Below, piece after piece: positions 18,267-27,232 of a DNA stretch of 64,000 nt. The notes below the pieces were generated by a model. That model had not been told where the DNA came from. It did no database searches and saw only the letters and a list, made by a program, of their open reading frames with translations. Position numbers and translations under genes: made by a program. How positions within the stretch are numbered: position 1 is the stretch's first letter; each line of letters opens with the position of its first letter. Source of the DNA: Trichomonas vaginalis G3 (lineage: Eukaryota > Parabasalia > Trichomonadida > Trichomonadidae); assembly GCF_026262505.1 (NCBI RefSeq), contig NC_067208.1, forward strand, positions 10,673,962 through 10,737,961, read 5' to 3'.

Positions 18267-19127
18267 TCAGTACTTTTTCAGCACTTTTCCGTAGTTGTAT
18301 ATGAAAGACAATTCGAGATAAAAGTCATAGTACAAAGGTATAATATGCTGCACACCGTTTGTAGTGAACCAAACTTGAAAGTCAGAGAAACTGTTACTAG
18401 GTGGTTCGTAGAATTTAGAAGCAAAGTCATAAAAGTCCTTACCGATACATAGAAAACTGTTGTTGCTTGAACTGAAACTTGCATGACACATGACATTTTG
18501 AGGGTCAAACACGTTTCTATAAACTGTCAAATCTGTTGGTGGGCGTATAAATTTAAACGGACCGTCAGGTGGTAATGGTTCGTTCTGGTTTAGTAACCGA
18601 AGAAATTGCGCCCAAGAACGTTTGTCTACTTCCCAAAATAAAAACTGTGTACTTCTTCGAGGGTTAATTTCAATCCTTTGAAATGAAACTGTGGAGTTCA
18701 TCTTGTCATATTCTAGTTTCAGATAGTATGTTCCATTTAGTAAAGAGTCGTATTTTTCTTGAAATTCCCAGTAGTATTTGTTTATTTGAGTTTGAAAGTC
18801 ATTTAGAGTTTTCTCAAGACTTTCGTCTGAACGAACTGTAAAGATTCTCATTTCGTCAAATTTGTCTATTAGACCATCAGAACCTTCATACTGCCCATGA
18901 AAATATACTGCAAACATAAAAGCGTTAGTTCTATTTGAAAACAAAACTCTTCTAAATCCTATTGCCTTTGCATCTGAAGGACTTTGAAGCCAACGAATTG
19001 GATAGTCAAACCTGTATGAACGGGATGAAATTTCTTCATCTGATATATTCCTACCCGCGTTTGTAAAGATATAGTCTAACGGTTTTGTATCTGCTACTTT
19101 TGTTCTTTGTTTTTCAACCTGAAACAT
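18267..19127 (-). CDS. Hypothetical Maverick protein, 286 aa (paralogue of 25218-26067)
   Basis: Intact ORF, MFQVEKQRTKVADTKPLDYI. Beta-rich, with conserved blocks shared with 25218-26067: TKPLDxxFTN, YRFDYPxRWL, a VFDPQNVMCHASFSSSNNSF-type block, FYEPPSxSxSDFQVWFTT and IIPLYxxFYLELSFIYNY. This suggests a soluble beta-sandwich. Upstream TTTTTACATATATTAA then ATG matches the element promoter. Two diverged copies in one element would suit a virion-surface or structural role, but no family is recognised. Confidence 0.7.
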   Translation of the reverse strand: MFQVEKQRTKVADTKPLDYIFTNAGRNISDEEISSRSYRFDYPIRWLQSPSDAKAIGFRRVLFSNRTNAFMFAVYFHGQYEGSDGLIDKFDEMRIFTVRSDESLEKTLNDFQTQINKYYWEFQEKYDSLLNGTYYLKLEYDKMNSTVSFQRIEINPRRSTQFLFWEVDKRSWAQFLRLLNQNEPLPPDGPFKFIRPPTDLTVYRNVFDPQNVMCHASFSSSNNSFLCIGKDFYDFASKFYEPPSNSFSDFQVWFTTNGVQHIIPLYYDFYLELSFIYNYGKVLKKY

Positions 19128-19200
19128 TTAATATATGTAAAAATATATGGTTTTAAAAAACGTTTTACTTCATGCAATGTTTTACTTCATGCAACGTTTT
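19128..19200. repeat. Three copies of a 16-bp repeat at the polymerase stop
   Basis: GTTTTACTTCATGCAA occurs three times in tandem; the innermost copy supplies the stop of the polymerase gene (…HCMK, TAA). The promoter of the 18267 gene (TTTTTACATATATTAA) is adjacent. Confidence 0.6.
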
Positions 19201-21352
19201 ACTTCATGCAATGTTTAACTATTTCACCATCTTCTTTAACAGCCCAATACTTACGCTTGGAGAGGACATGAACTTCGGAAAATACCTTATCTAGCTTAAA
19301 ACAGCCCATCTTTTCACCGACCATGCCCATTTCAATGAGTTTGTTGTACCCTTCTTCGTTCGTCATGAGTGCGTCGATGTTCTCATAGTAAACCACAATT
19401 TTGGATTTGACCTCGGAGAAAAATTTGTTGTAGTTGTCAAGGACTGCCTTTGCGAACTGAGGGTAGGACCAATGTTCGACAATAGGTTTTACTGTGGTTA
19501 CTAAGCCACTTTCACCTTCGGTAAATTCGTACTTCAAAACAAAAGGAGAAAACCTTTCAACAAAGTTGTCGACCTTCTCATAATGTTTACTCTTCATCTC
19601 TTGAGGTTTCTTAATGGAATATCCCCATGTCGAATTCATAAGCAATTTGAGTGTCATTGCAAGTTTGGGGTTTGAAGCTTTCCTAATATCATACAGTTGT
19701 TGTATGACTTTTCCAACTGTATAGTTCCTTCCCGAGAACTCACCGTCTTCGTTTGGAATTCCAGTCGGGATATATTGGACAAACCTCATGTATGCAGCGT
19801 TAAGGTCGACATAGTATATCTTTTCATCTGAGTCGAACTTGTCGCAACCAATTGGTCCAGTTCGTGGAAATTCAAGTGAGTCTCTTATCTTCTGAGAAAC
19901 TTCTCCTGTTATCTCATAAACATCGTCGAAGCAACCTGTTTCATATAAAACCTTCTGACCTAACTCAGATGCTCTCCAATACAATTTGACGTCAATTGGA
20001 TGTCTCAATGGAAGTTTGTTTATAGCATCTTGAAGTTCTTGCAACCTCATTGGAAGTTCTTCTGGTTCAGGTTGGTATCCGAACAATCCAACTCCTTTTG
20101 GAATTGTGTACTTCTTTTGTACTAGAACTTTGTCTGGAACAACTTTTGGTCTTGCTAACAATGAAAAGTTTGTTTCGTCTTTTGGTACAAAAGTTTCTGT
20201 CAGCTTGTCATCTGGAATCGGTTCCAACAAACCTTTCTCGAAAAGAATGTTTACAGCTCTGACAATGTTGCACTTGCCTTTTCCGAACAATGGGTTTGTA
20301 AGACTTTCGTTCAACATGAAGTGGTTGTGGACAATTACAATCTTCAACCATGGTAAGTCTTTGTCAACAACATAGTCGTCATGTGAAGAACCTTTAGCTG
20401 TAGGTATGTTGACTCGGATATTGACATTTGCCAACGGTGCAATTTTTGCCAATTGACCTCTGAGAATGTACCTTGTCTTCACACATGACTCAAGATACTT
20501 CATCTTCTCATCTGTAACAAACCAGAGTTCCTGAGACATGTAAGAATGCAAGGTTCATTGACAATTGTTTCAATTGAATTGTAAATTCCATACCTTGTCA
20601 AGTCAATGTCAGACTTATTTATGAACGGAAAGTATCCAGCATGTTGTCTGACTGCTTGAGGGTTAGGTTGGTACCATTCAAATTTTACACTTGCAATTCC
20701 TTCAATTGCATTCAAAATGTCTGAGTCGGAGTCAACCATTTGTTCTCTCTTTGTAGTCTTGAAAGCGTCAAGAAGCATTGCAGCTGTTGTGACATTGCCA
20801 TGTGCATAGTAAATGTGACCATCCAAATCTGTTATGGTCAATCTGAGATTGTATCCTTTCTTATTTCCATCTTGTATGGCAGCAAGTACACCCATGAAGC
20901 CTTCTTTGTTCTTTCCTTCGTCAAAGTTTACTGTAAAGGTTCGACCAGATGTAATTTGACTTCTAACTTCACGGTACTTTTCATATGCATATCTTGTTCT
21001 TTCCATGGGAGCATGTTTGTCTTCACCTTTTCCTTTTTTCCTTCTCAAAGGATGCAATTGTTCGTCATGTTTTCCAGTAGAATCTGGCAAAGCCGTCGTG
21101 TCCTTCAACTTGAGGCTCACTAACATCGAAAGGCATGTCCATAAGACGTTCTTCTTCTAACCTCTCTAGTCTGTTTGGATAATTTGCGCGTGCTGTTTCC
21201 AAATCCATTTCGTAGCGAAGACCAGACAATTTGTCATAGACTTTTATGGGTCTTCCCTTCCTATATTTAAACTTCTTTGAAACTCTCCAACCATATCTTT
21301 CTAACTCTGCTTTTATTCTAGCAGATTTTCTATCCATTCTATATAGAGGCAT
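19199..21352 (-). CDS. Family-B (protein-primed type) DNA polymerase, frameshifted
   Basis: Three overlapping frames form one gene: N-terminus at 21352 (MPLYRMDRKSARIKAELERY), middle 21126-20545, C-terminus 20551-19199. In the 450-aa C-terminal frame, motif A is YYVDLNAAYMRF (Asp about 249), motif B KLAMTLKLLMNSTWGY (about 296-311) and motif C VVYYENIDALM (Asp about 393), where canonical DTDS reads NIDA. An SYPQFAKAVLDNY helix between B and C is typical of PolB. Total is about 715 aa, shorter than usual Polinton polymerases (about 1000 or more). No clear exonuclease motifs were identified. It replicates the element's DNA, probably by protein priming as in the family. Frameshifts lie near 21090 and 20540. 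Promoter TTTTTATTTTTATAAAAA then ATG. Confidence 0.85.
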
Positions 21353-21384
21353 TTTTTATAAAAATAAAAAAATATTTTTTTTCT
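21353..21384 (-). promoter_or_regulatory. Polymerase promoter block
   Basis: The minus strand reads AAAATATTTTTTTATTTTTA then TAAAAA and ATG, in a 32-nt gap to the upstream gene's stop. Confidence 0.5.
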
Positions 21385-21948
21385 TTACTTTACATAACCA
21401 CCAGCTACCATAAGCCTTTGACGCCAACCCATACCAGCTAATGAAGGTTGAATACTAACCTTTGGTTTTGGTTTATCTTCAGTTTTTGGCTTCCCTTCTT
21501 CTATTGGTTTTTCGTCACTTTTCGGTTCCTCTGACTTTACCTCACTTGCTGGAATAGTTGTGTCGTCACATTCGTAAATATCATATGCCATCTGTTTTTG
21601 TTTTCCTTTCAACTTTTTGTGTTTGTTGTAAAGTTTAGAATATTTCGACTCTAAGTCAATGAGATGTTCTATAATGAACTGTTGGTCAGTGAAGAATACC
21701 TTCCCATCTGTTGTCTCGAAATTCCTTCCGACTTCAATATTTTATTTGTGAGAGTCTGTTCTTTTTTGAGATACTAGCCGTTCCATTTCTATGAAAAGTG
21801 ACTTTATAGTTAGGGTTTGTATTTCCAGACCTGGCACTTTCTATTATTGAATTTTTCTCTTCATCTGTAAGTTCTTTGACAGGTTTTGACAATGGTTCTG
21901 AACTTTTTGTTTGTGGTGTCAAATCTACGTTTCAACTTCTTCGGTCAT
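21385..21948 (-). CDS. Hypothetical Maverick protein (two frameshifts), Lys/Pro/Glu-rich C-terminus
   Basis: Start ATG 21948 (MTEEVET), one base after the stop of the upstream small gene (TGAAATG). A frameshift leads to TPQTKSSEPLSKPVKELTDE and HRNGTASISKKNRLSQIK. A second shift near 21735 leads to VGRNFETTDGKVFFTDQQFI and LESKYSKLYNKHKKLKGKQK, then a charged linker and a conserved-looking end SLAGMGWRQRLMVAGGYVK. Expected about 185 aa. The C-terminal peptide resembles a structural anchor, but no family is recognised. Confidence 0.5.
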
Positions 21949-21949
21949 T

Positions 21950-22123
21950 TCATCTCAGTAAAAAATTTAGTTTGGTTTGTTTTTCAACTGGTTGTTTAGG
22001 TTTTTTAAGTCGGTCTAAAACTTCTTGAGGTATAGGAAGAACTTGACAAACACGTGGTTGTGTAACTGCTGGAAGCCGACAAATCCATCTTGAGCCCATT
22101 TGTCTCAATGCTGTATTGTTCAT
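21950..22123 (-). CDS. Small basic protein, 57 aa
   Basis: MNNTALRQMGSRWICRLPAV to KQTKLNFLLR, then TGA. The TGA is separated by one base from the next ATG. A duplicated leader, TTTTTTACTGAGATGAAATG, occurs both at this gene's start and at the following gene's start. Basic and Pro/Gln-rich; not recognised. Confidence 0.45.
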   Translation of the reverse strand: MNNTALRQMGSRWICRLPAVTQPRVCQVLPIPQEVLDRLKKPKQPVEKQTKLNFLLR

Positions 22124-22142
22124 TTCATCTCAGTAAAAAACT

Positions 22143-22543
22143 TTACATTCCCCAAGTTTGAGGTGGTTGAGGTTGGTTATTGTTTACCCATTGTTGTGCA
22201 TGGTTATATCCTCTGTTAAAGAATCTTTCACCTTGGTCCATATAGTGTCCTGCTTGTTATAGTAGTCATTTGCTTTGTTATAATAGTTTTCCTGCTTCTC
22301 TTCCTACATTGTCCATCCATCCTTGAACTTTTCCTCTTGTTTCAGGATTTGGAATAGATTTGCTGCATCTCGTGCTACATCCCAACCTTTCTGTACAGTT
22401 TGTATAATAGGTTGTGCTTTCTCTTTAAGTATACCTAATGTACTCAAAATCTTCCTTCCAACTCCAAATACACCTCTGGCTATTGTTCCCACTGCGGGCA
22501 AAAATCTGGATGCAACTCCTGCTAATGCGCCAAATAAACCCAT
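22143..22543 (-). CDS. Gly-rich amphipathic protein (minor virion/membrane-active-like), frameshifted tail
   Basis: MGLFGALAGVASRFLPAVGT then IARGVFGVGRKILSTLGIL: an N-terminal amphipathic or hydrophobic Gly/Ala-rich segment of about 45 residues, followed by a helical region. The 79-aa open frame probably continues after a shift near 22300 to YNHAQQWVNNNQPQPPQTWG with TAA at 22143. Similar in style to the protein at 26071-26313. Such peptides recall adenovirus pVI/pX-like membrane-active or DNA-condensing virion proteins described for related viruses; that assignment is inference. Confidence 0.55.
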
Positions 22544-22560
22544 TTCTTATAGGGTAAAAA
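22544..22560. promoter_or_regulatory. 17-nt divergent promoter, 22543 gene / integrase
   Basis: CATTTCTTATAGGGTAAAAAATG: two start codons on opposite strands with only TTCTTATAGGGTAAAAA between them. Confidence 0.55.
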
Positions 22561-23519
22561 ATGACGAATCCAAACAAGGACCCCTATGTTTCTAAAGCGA
22601 CAAAGAAAGCACTCATGGTAAAAATCTTTAGTTCAACACCAAATGCTTGGTTTATGGATATCTTGGAAAACATTCCGAGAGTTAGAACAGATGGACCACC
22701 ATACTGGCTAATATTGTCGGTCAAAACACAAGATACTGTGAAGCCATACCATTACAGTCCAAAAATATTTTAGATGTGAAAACTGCTTTGACAATATTCG
22801 TTGACAAATACCATCCAACAAAACTGACATCTGACTGTGAAAGTTCTTTCAAATCAGACGATATTAAAAACTATCTGCGTTCAAAAAATGTAAACCAATA
22901 TTTCATTGTCGACCAAAACCATTCTGCTCTTGGTGTCATTGACAGTTGTATAAAAATCTTAAAGACTTAAACCAACCACAAGGTGGTGAAGCAAATGAAA
23001 TGTCATATGACGACAAGTACAGACATTTCTCCATGGCAAAGATGAGACAAGTTTTAAATATTTACAATAGCCGTAAACAAAAAGGTTTGGGAAACCACTC
23101 CCCCGAAGAAATGAAAAACAACCCTGACTTAGAGAAAGACTATATATTTAATAGTTTAGTCAAAAGAGACAAACAAGAAAGAATGCCAGGCTTCAAACTT
23201 CAGAAAGGTGACAAAGTAAAAATAGAAATACCTAAACGCGACCCATATGAAAATACTATTGACTATGACAACAATGGAACTCGACAGGTACTCGCATTCG
23301 TGTTCGTAAAAATAGAAGAAAGTATACAAGAGAATATATTATGAAGTTTTAGGCAAACATGGCAAAATGTACAGACTGCAAGCAGAAGATAAAACTACTA
23401 TTGTCAGACCTCGTTTCAAACTTGTTAAGGTTCAAGGTGGTATACTTTCAAAGACAGTTCCTAACAAATATAAGACAACTCCTGACGAATATGCTAAAGA
23501 AGTTGAAAATGACGACTAA
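22561..23519 (+). CDS. Maverick-type rve integrase (frameshifted)
   Basis: About 319 codons in four overlapping frames (shifts near 22765, 22965 and 23340). Catalytic-core features: NAWFMDILENIP followed by YWLILSVKTQ (first Asp block), KLTSDCESSFKSDDIKNYL (second Asp block) and a VDQNHSALGVIDSCIKILKD block in which the usual catalytic Glu position reads Asp, a form I associate with Polinton integrases (HnALgiIDrfirtLr pattern). The C-terminal KLQKGDKVKIEIPKRDP stretch and VRPRFKLVKVQGG resemble an SH3/chromo-like tail. It catalyses insertion of the element. The stop TAA (23517-23519) overlaps the stop of the convergent fibre gene. Clearly different from the integrase of the 2.2 kb transposon. 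Confidence 0.75.
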
Positions 23520-25200
23520 GCATTTCTATACCATGCGTAAACTGTCATGTAAGGTGGCATGTAGTCTTTACTCTGTCCCGTTGTTTGCGTATAGCCTGAA
23601 ACGCGATGTGTATGGCTTCCTCCTACCTCAGTGTTACTCCAGTAACAATTTATAGCAAACTTAACGTCCTCTTTAACATCATATCCTTTACCTTTTGTCA
23701 TTCCTGACCAATCCCAAAATCTATGACTATGCAAACCTGCTTCAGATGTACTTAAATTTATGTAGTGACTGTGCGCAGGTAAATTTGCACCTGAAATCGT
23801 TTTACTTCCGCCTGTTTCCTTTGAAGAGTTTGCACAATACAAAAACCTGTCGACTATTTGAGTCCAAGTTCCAAAACCAAGTACTACTTCTGGTTTGGTA
23901 GAGTTCATTGACGTGTAAATAGAACCTATAGGATATAGTGTTTGAAGTATTTCTGTCTTTAACGTTTGAAGCTCTGTTTTGTCAGCTTTCTTATCATATA
24001 AATCTTGAGCAGTGAATTTAACTTTTTTTTCATCCTCCATGACATAGACATTTCTACATCTAATGTATTTCATCGTTGTTATGTCATCCTCCGATGTTAA
24101 ACCTTGTGGAAAGTTAGGAGGTTTCCAATTTAATACATCCCCACCAGTTTCTTCAACCGTTCCTTCAATATTTTCTATACCAACAGTTGCGAAGAAATCG
24201 TGTGTATGTCCAACGTCACTTTTCCTGTTTAAGGTTTCTTGTAAGTTTGTAATATTTGCAATGGTATGTGTATGTCCAACGTCACTTTTACTGTTTAAGG
24301 TTTCTTGTAAGTTTGTAATATTTGCAATGGTATGTGTATGTCCAACGTCACTTTTACTGTTTAAGGTTTCTTGTAAGTTTGTAATATTTGCAATGGTATG
24401 TGTATGTCCAACGTCACTTTTCCTGTTTAAGGTTTCTTGTAAGTTTGTAATATTTGCAATGGTATGTGTATGTCCAACGTCACTTTTCCTGTTTAAGGTT
24501 TCTTGTAAGTTTGTAATATTTGCAATGGTATGTGTATGTCCAACGTCACTTTTACTGTTTAAGGTTTCTTGTAAGTTTGTAATATTTGCAATGGTATGTG
24601 TATGTCCAACGTCACTTTTCCTGTTTAAGGTTTCTTGTAAGTTTGTAATATTTGCAATGGTATGTGTATGAGTCTTTTTAGAATATTCTTTGTCAGCTCT
24701 TGTCACTTCACTTGACATTTTATTGTCAACATATGTTTTGTCTGCTAGTTCAGGATGAGTATGTTCTTTTGTTGCATATGTTGCATCTGCTCTGTCATGT
24801 TCTTCTTGAACTTTTTCAATGACATACTCTTTGTCAGCTTTGTTGTCAACATCTGCTTTCGTTGCATATGTTGCATCTGCTCTGTCATGTTCTTCTTGAA
24901 CTTTTTCAATGACATACTCTTTGTCAGCTTGTTGCCAACATCTGCTTTCAAAAGAAGTTCATCTATAGGTTTCTCGTTTAAAGTTCCTTTTGTTGGATTT
25001 ACACAGACAGTATGGTTCTTATTGTCTTGAAACAGAAACTCGTCTGTCATTGGGTTTAATGTCAGTTTTAAGTTTCCTTCTTTCAATGACTCAGATATCT
25101 TAGAATAGTTTGAAAAGTTTGTTGTGTTCTTATTTAGAGCTTGCAAAATGAGTTGTCGGTTGTGTTGTATTTCTCTCATAGACGCTGTTTCTTTCGACAT
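23516..25200 (-). CDS. Phage tail-fibre-like protein with collar-type C-terminus (one frameshift)
   Basis: N-terminal part (25200-24745: MSKETASMREIQHNRQLILQ) leads into repeats with ADKEYVIEKVQEEHDRADAT and TYVDNK motifs typical of phage fibres. A missing base near 24930 breaks the frame; the native frame then joins MSSEVTRADKEYSKKTHTHT. Next come seven 22-aa repeats of HTHTIANITNLQETLNSKSD (66 bp each). HxH motifs like these bind metal in T4-type fibres. The C-terminal domain has LYPIGSIYTSMNSTKPEVVL, GTWTQIVDRFLY, NLPAHSHYINLS and the terminal YMPPYMTVYAWYRN, matching the phage tail-fibre/collar pattern (GSIYxSxNsTnP...GtWeqi.drFLl...mPPYl.vy.W.R). Likely a virion receptor-binding fibre acquired from or shared with phages. 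Confidence 0.8.
24200..24680 (-). repeat. 66-bp coding tandem repeat (seven copies) in fibre gene
   Basis: The unit on the plus strand, GTATGTCCAACGTCACTTTT to GTAATATTTGCAATGGTAT, repeats with near-perfect identity. The only recurring variation is C versus A in CTTTTCCTG/CTTTTACTG (Arg/Ser). Shows recent unit homogenisation, as in adhesin repeats. Confidence 0.9.
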
Positions 25201-25217
25201 TTTATTCTAGATAAAAT
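25201..25217. promoter_or_regulatory. 17-nt divergent promoter, fibre gene / 25218 gene
   Basis: CATTTTATTCTAGATAAAATATG: the spacer is nearly palindromic around TCTAGA, so each gene sees a TTTTAT(C/T) motif at the same distance. Confidence 0.6.
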
Positions 25218-26067
25218 ATGCTTTCAATAGAAAAAGAAAATTCAAGAGTTGCTACAACTAAACCATTAGATGAACTTTTTACTAACGTCGGTCAAAAGTT
25301 TGAGACAGAGACCGTAAAGCATGAAGGCTATCGTTTTGACTACCCATTAAGATGGCTAGAGAGACCCATCTGTCACAAAAGCTATTGGCTTTCGTAGAAT
25401 GAAGTTTGTGTCTGTAGAAGATAAAAGTTTTTCCATTTATTGTAAGGTTTCATATAGATTATATATCTGAAGGGAAACGAAAAATGTGGGAAGAAATTGA
25501 GCTAATACAAGTTGACCTTTCATCTTCTCTACAGACTGCGTTAAAAAATATAGAAGATAAAAATAAATTCATGTTATGCAAAATATGCTGATGAATATGC
25601 AAATACCGAGAGCACACTTTATGTGAGAATTGTATATGACACAAAATTCACAAGTGTCATTTCAAATCTACGAAGACAATCCAAAGAAAGACGAACAAAT
25701 ATATACAGAATTCACTGCAATGTCATGGTATTATTTGCAAAGAATGTTAAATCAGAAAGTCGAACTTCCTTTAGCAAATATTTACAGTCGATATGCAAGA
25801 GATGAACCATATTTATTTAAAGATGTTTTCGACCCAGCTGCTATTATTGTTCATGCTTCATTTTCTGGCGCCCAAAACTCTTTCTTATGCTTGGCAAATG
25901 ACTTTTACGAAAAACCTACAAAGTTATACGAACCACCAAGTGGAAGTATTTCAGACTTTCAAGTATGGTTTACTACAGATGGAAGAAAAAGAATAATTCC
26001 ATTATACCATGCGTTTTACTTAGAACTTAGTTTCATATACAACTACTATCGAACGATAAAAATATAA
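25218..26067 (+). pseudogene. Paralogue of 18267-19127 protein, frameshifted
   Basis: Starts MLSIEKENSRVATTKPLDEL at ATG 25218, only 17 nt from the divergent fibre gene. The frame breaks near 25365 and again before 25630. The C-terminal 145 aa (25630-26067) keep the blocks VFDPAAIIVHASFSGAQNSF, FYEKPTKLYEPPSGSISDFQ and IIPLYHAFYLELSFIYNY shared with the paralogue. Probably decayed, or misassembled, unless recoding occurs. Confidence 0.7.
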
Positions 26068-26070
26068 TTT

Positions 26071-26313
26071 TTAATACGGTTGAGGTGTTGGATTGGTTGC
26101 CCAACTAGACTGTGGTGCAGGTTCAGGCTGTTGTATAACAGGAGCTTGTTCTTCTGGTTCAGGGTCTTTAGGTATAATACCAACGAACTGACCTACTCTT
26201 TTACCAATATTTTTGACTCCGTTCCAAATTCCTCTTCCTACGGTTTTTATTCCATTCCATATACCTCTTCCAACATTTCGAAAGAAGTTTCCAATACTAC
26301 TGAAGAAACCCAT
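26071..26313 (-). CDS. Amphipathic Gly/Trp repeat protein, 80 aa
   Basis: MGFFSSIGNFFRNVGRGIWN, then internal repeats of the 11-residue unit VGRGIWNGIKT / VGRGIWNGVKN / IGKRVGQFVG, and a Pro/Gln/Glu-rich tail. The repeat has Lys/Arg spaced by hydrophobic and Trp residues, as in membrane-active or core-condensing virion peptides. Its start resembles the protein at 22143-22543 (MGLFG.. versus MGFFS..). Upstream motif TTTTTACATATAGTAAA then ATG. Intact. Confidence 0.7.
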   Translation of the reverse strand: MGFFSSIGNFFRNVGRGIWNGIKTVGRGIWNGVKNIGKRVGQFVGIIPKDPEPEEQAPVIQQPEPAPQSSWATNPTPQPY

Positions 26314-26331
26314 TTTACTATATGTAAAAAT

Positions 26332-26694
26332 CTAATGTCCGCCTAGTCTCTTACGTTTCCTGTTGAGTTCCATAGCATTCTTTAACTGGAGCTCATACAT
26401 TCTGTTTCTCCTCTGGTAGAAAACATATTCTGGGTCAACTCCTGTGTTCGCGTCATCTGCATAAAGTTGTTTATATCCCACTTCAGGGTTTGTATAAAAC
26501 TCTTTCCATCTCATATTTGCATACCATGGTGGCAAACCTAACGCAGCGTCATTTGACATGGCAGTTTGCATTTGTACATCTGTTGGCACTTGACCATAGT
26601 TTGCCATTGCAGTTTGTATTCTAACTTCATTTGGAATATTCTCTGGGTTTGGTTGTCCAGGTTGCTGTGCATTCGCTAAGTTCTGTGCGTCCAT
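26332..26694 (-). CDS. Hypothetical Maverick protein, 120 aa
   Basis: Intact. Gln/Pro/Asn-rich N-terminus (MDAQNLANAQQPGQPNPENI), two repeats of the form VRIQTAMANYGQVPTDVQMQ, then an aromatic region PPWYANMRWKEFYTNPEVGY and a basic C-terminus ELNRKRKRLGGH. Promoter TTTTTATCTAATATTAA then ATG. Only 18 nt separate it from the next gene. Not recognised. Confidence 0.7.
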   Translation of the reverse strand: MDAQNLANAQQPGQPNPENIPNEVRIQTAMANYGQVPTDVQMQTAMSNDAALGLPPWYANMRWKEFYTNPEVGYKQLYADDANTGVDPEYVFYQRRNRMYELQLKNAMELNRKRKRLGGH

Positions 26695-26717
26695 TTAATA
26701 TTAGATAAAAATATCTC

Positions 26718-26849
26718 TTACGAGTACATATGCTGAACATTTGCAGGCATTGGTTCATCTTCATATTCTCTGTACTTTTCTGCCACGTCAAATAAGTAAA
26801 TGACACAATGGAAAAAACCTAAAACAAGTAGTCCTATTTCAAACCACAT
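26718..26849 (-). CDS. Small single-pass membrane protein, 43 aa
   Basis: MWFEIGLLVLGFFHCVIYLF is one N-terminal hydrophobic helix, followed by a short charged tail (DVAEKYREYEDEPMPANVQH) and TAA. Upstream TTTTATTAGTAAGTAA then ATG matches the element's promoter pattern, which supports the call. Such short membrane proteins occur in many small dsDNA viruses; function unknown. Confidence 0.6.
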   Translation of the reverse strand: MWFEIGLLVLGFFHCVIYLFDVAEKYREYEDEPMPANVQHMYS

Positions 26850-26924
26850 TTACTTACTAATAAAATTTCTTTGTTATGACACTTTTTGTTCAGCTCTTTT
26901 CTCACCCGTTGAATTTTCATGAAT

Positions 26925-27232
26925 TTCTTCGTAAAGACTTTGTCAAGACTTCTTCGTAAATGTTTTGTTAAGACTTCTTCGTAAAGACTTTGTTAAGACT
27001 TCTTCGTAAAGACTTTGTTAAGACTTCTTCGTAAAGACTTTGTTAAGACTTCTTCGTAAATGTTTTGTTAAGACTTCTTCGTAAAGACTTTGTCAAGACT
27101 TCTTCGTAAAGACTTTGTCAAGACTTCTTCGTAAAGACTTTGTTAAGACTTCTTCGTAAATGTTTTGTTAAGACTTCTTCATAAAGACTTTGTTAAGACT
27201 TCTTCGTCAATGTTTTGTCAAGACTTCATTTA
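26925..27232 (+). repeat. 25-bp minisatellite, right end of Maverick
   Basis: About twelve copies of a unit alternating AAGACTTCTTCGTAAATGTT and AAGACTTCTTCGTAAAGACT. Same unit and same strand orientation as at 3966-4093, so it is a direct rather than inverted component of the two ends. Confidence 0.85.
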
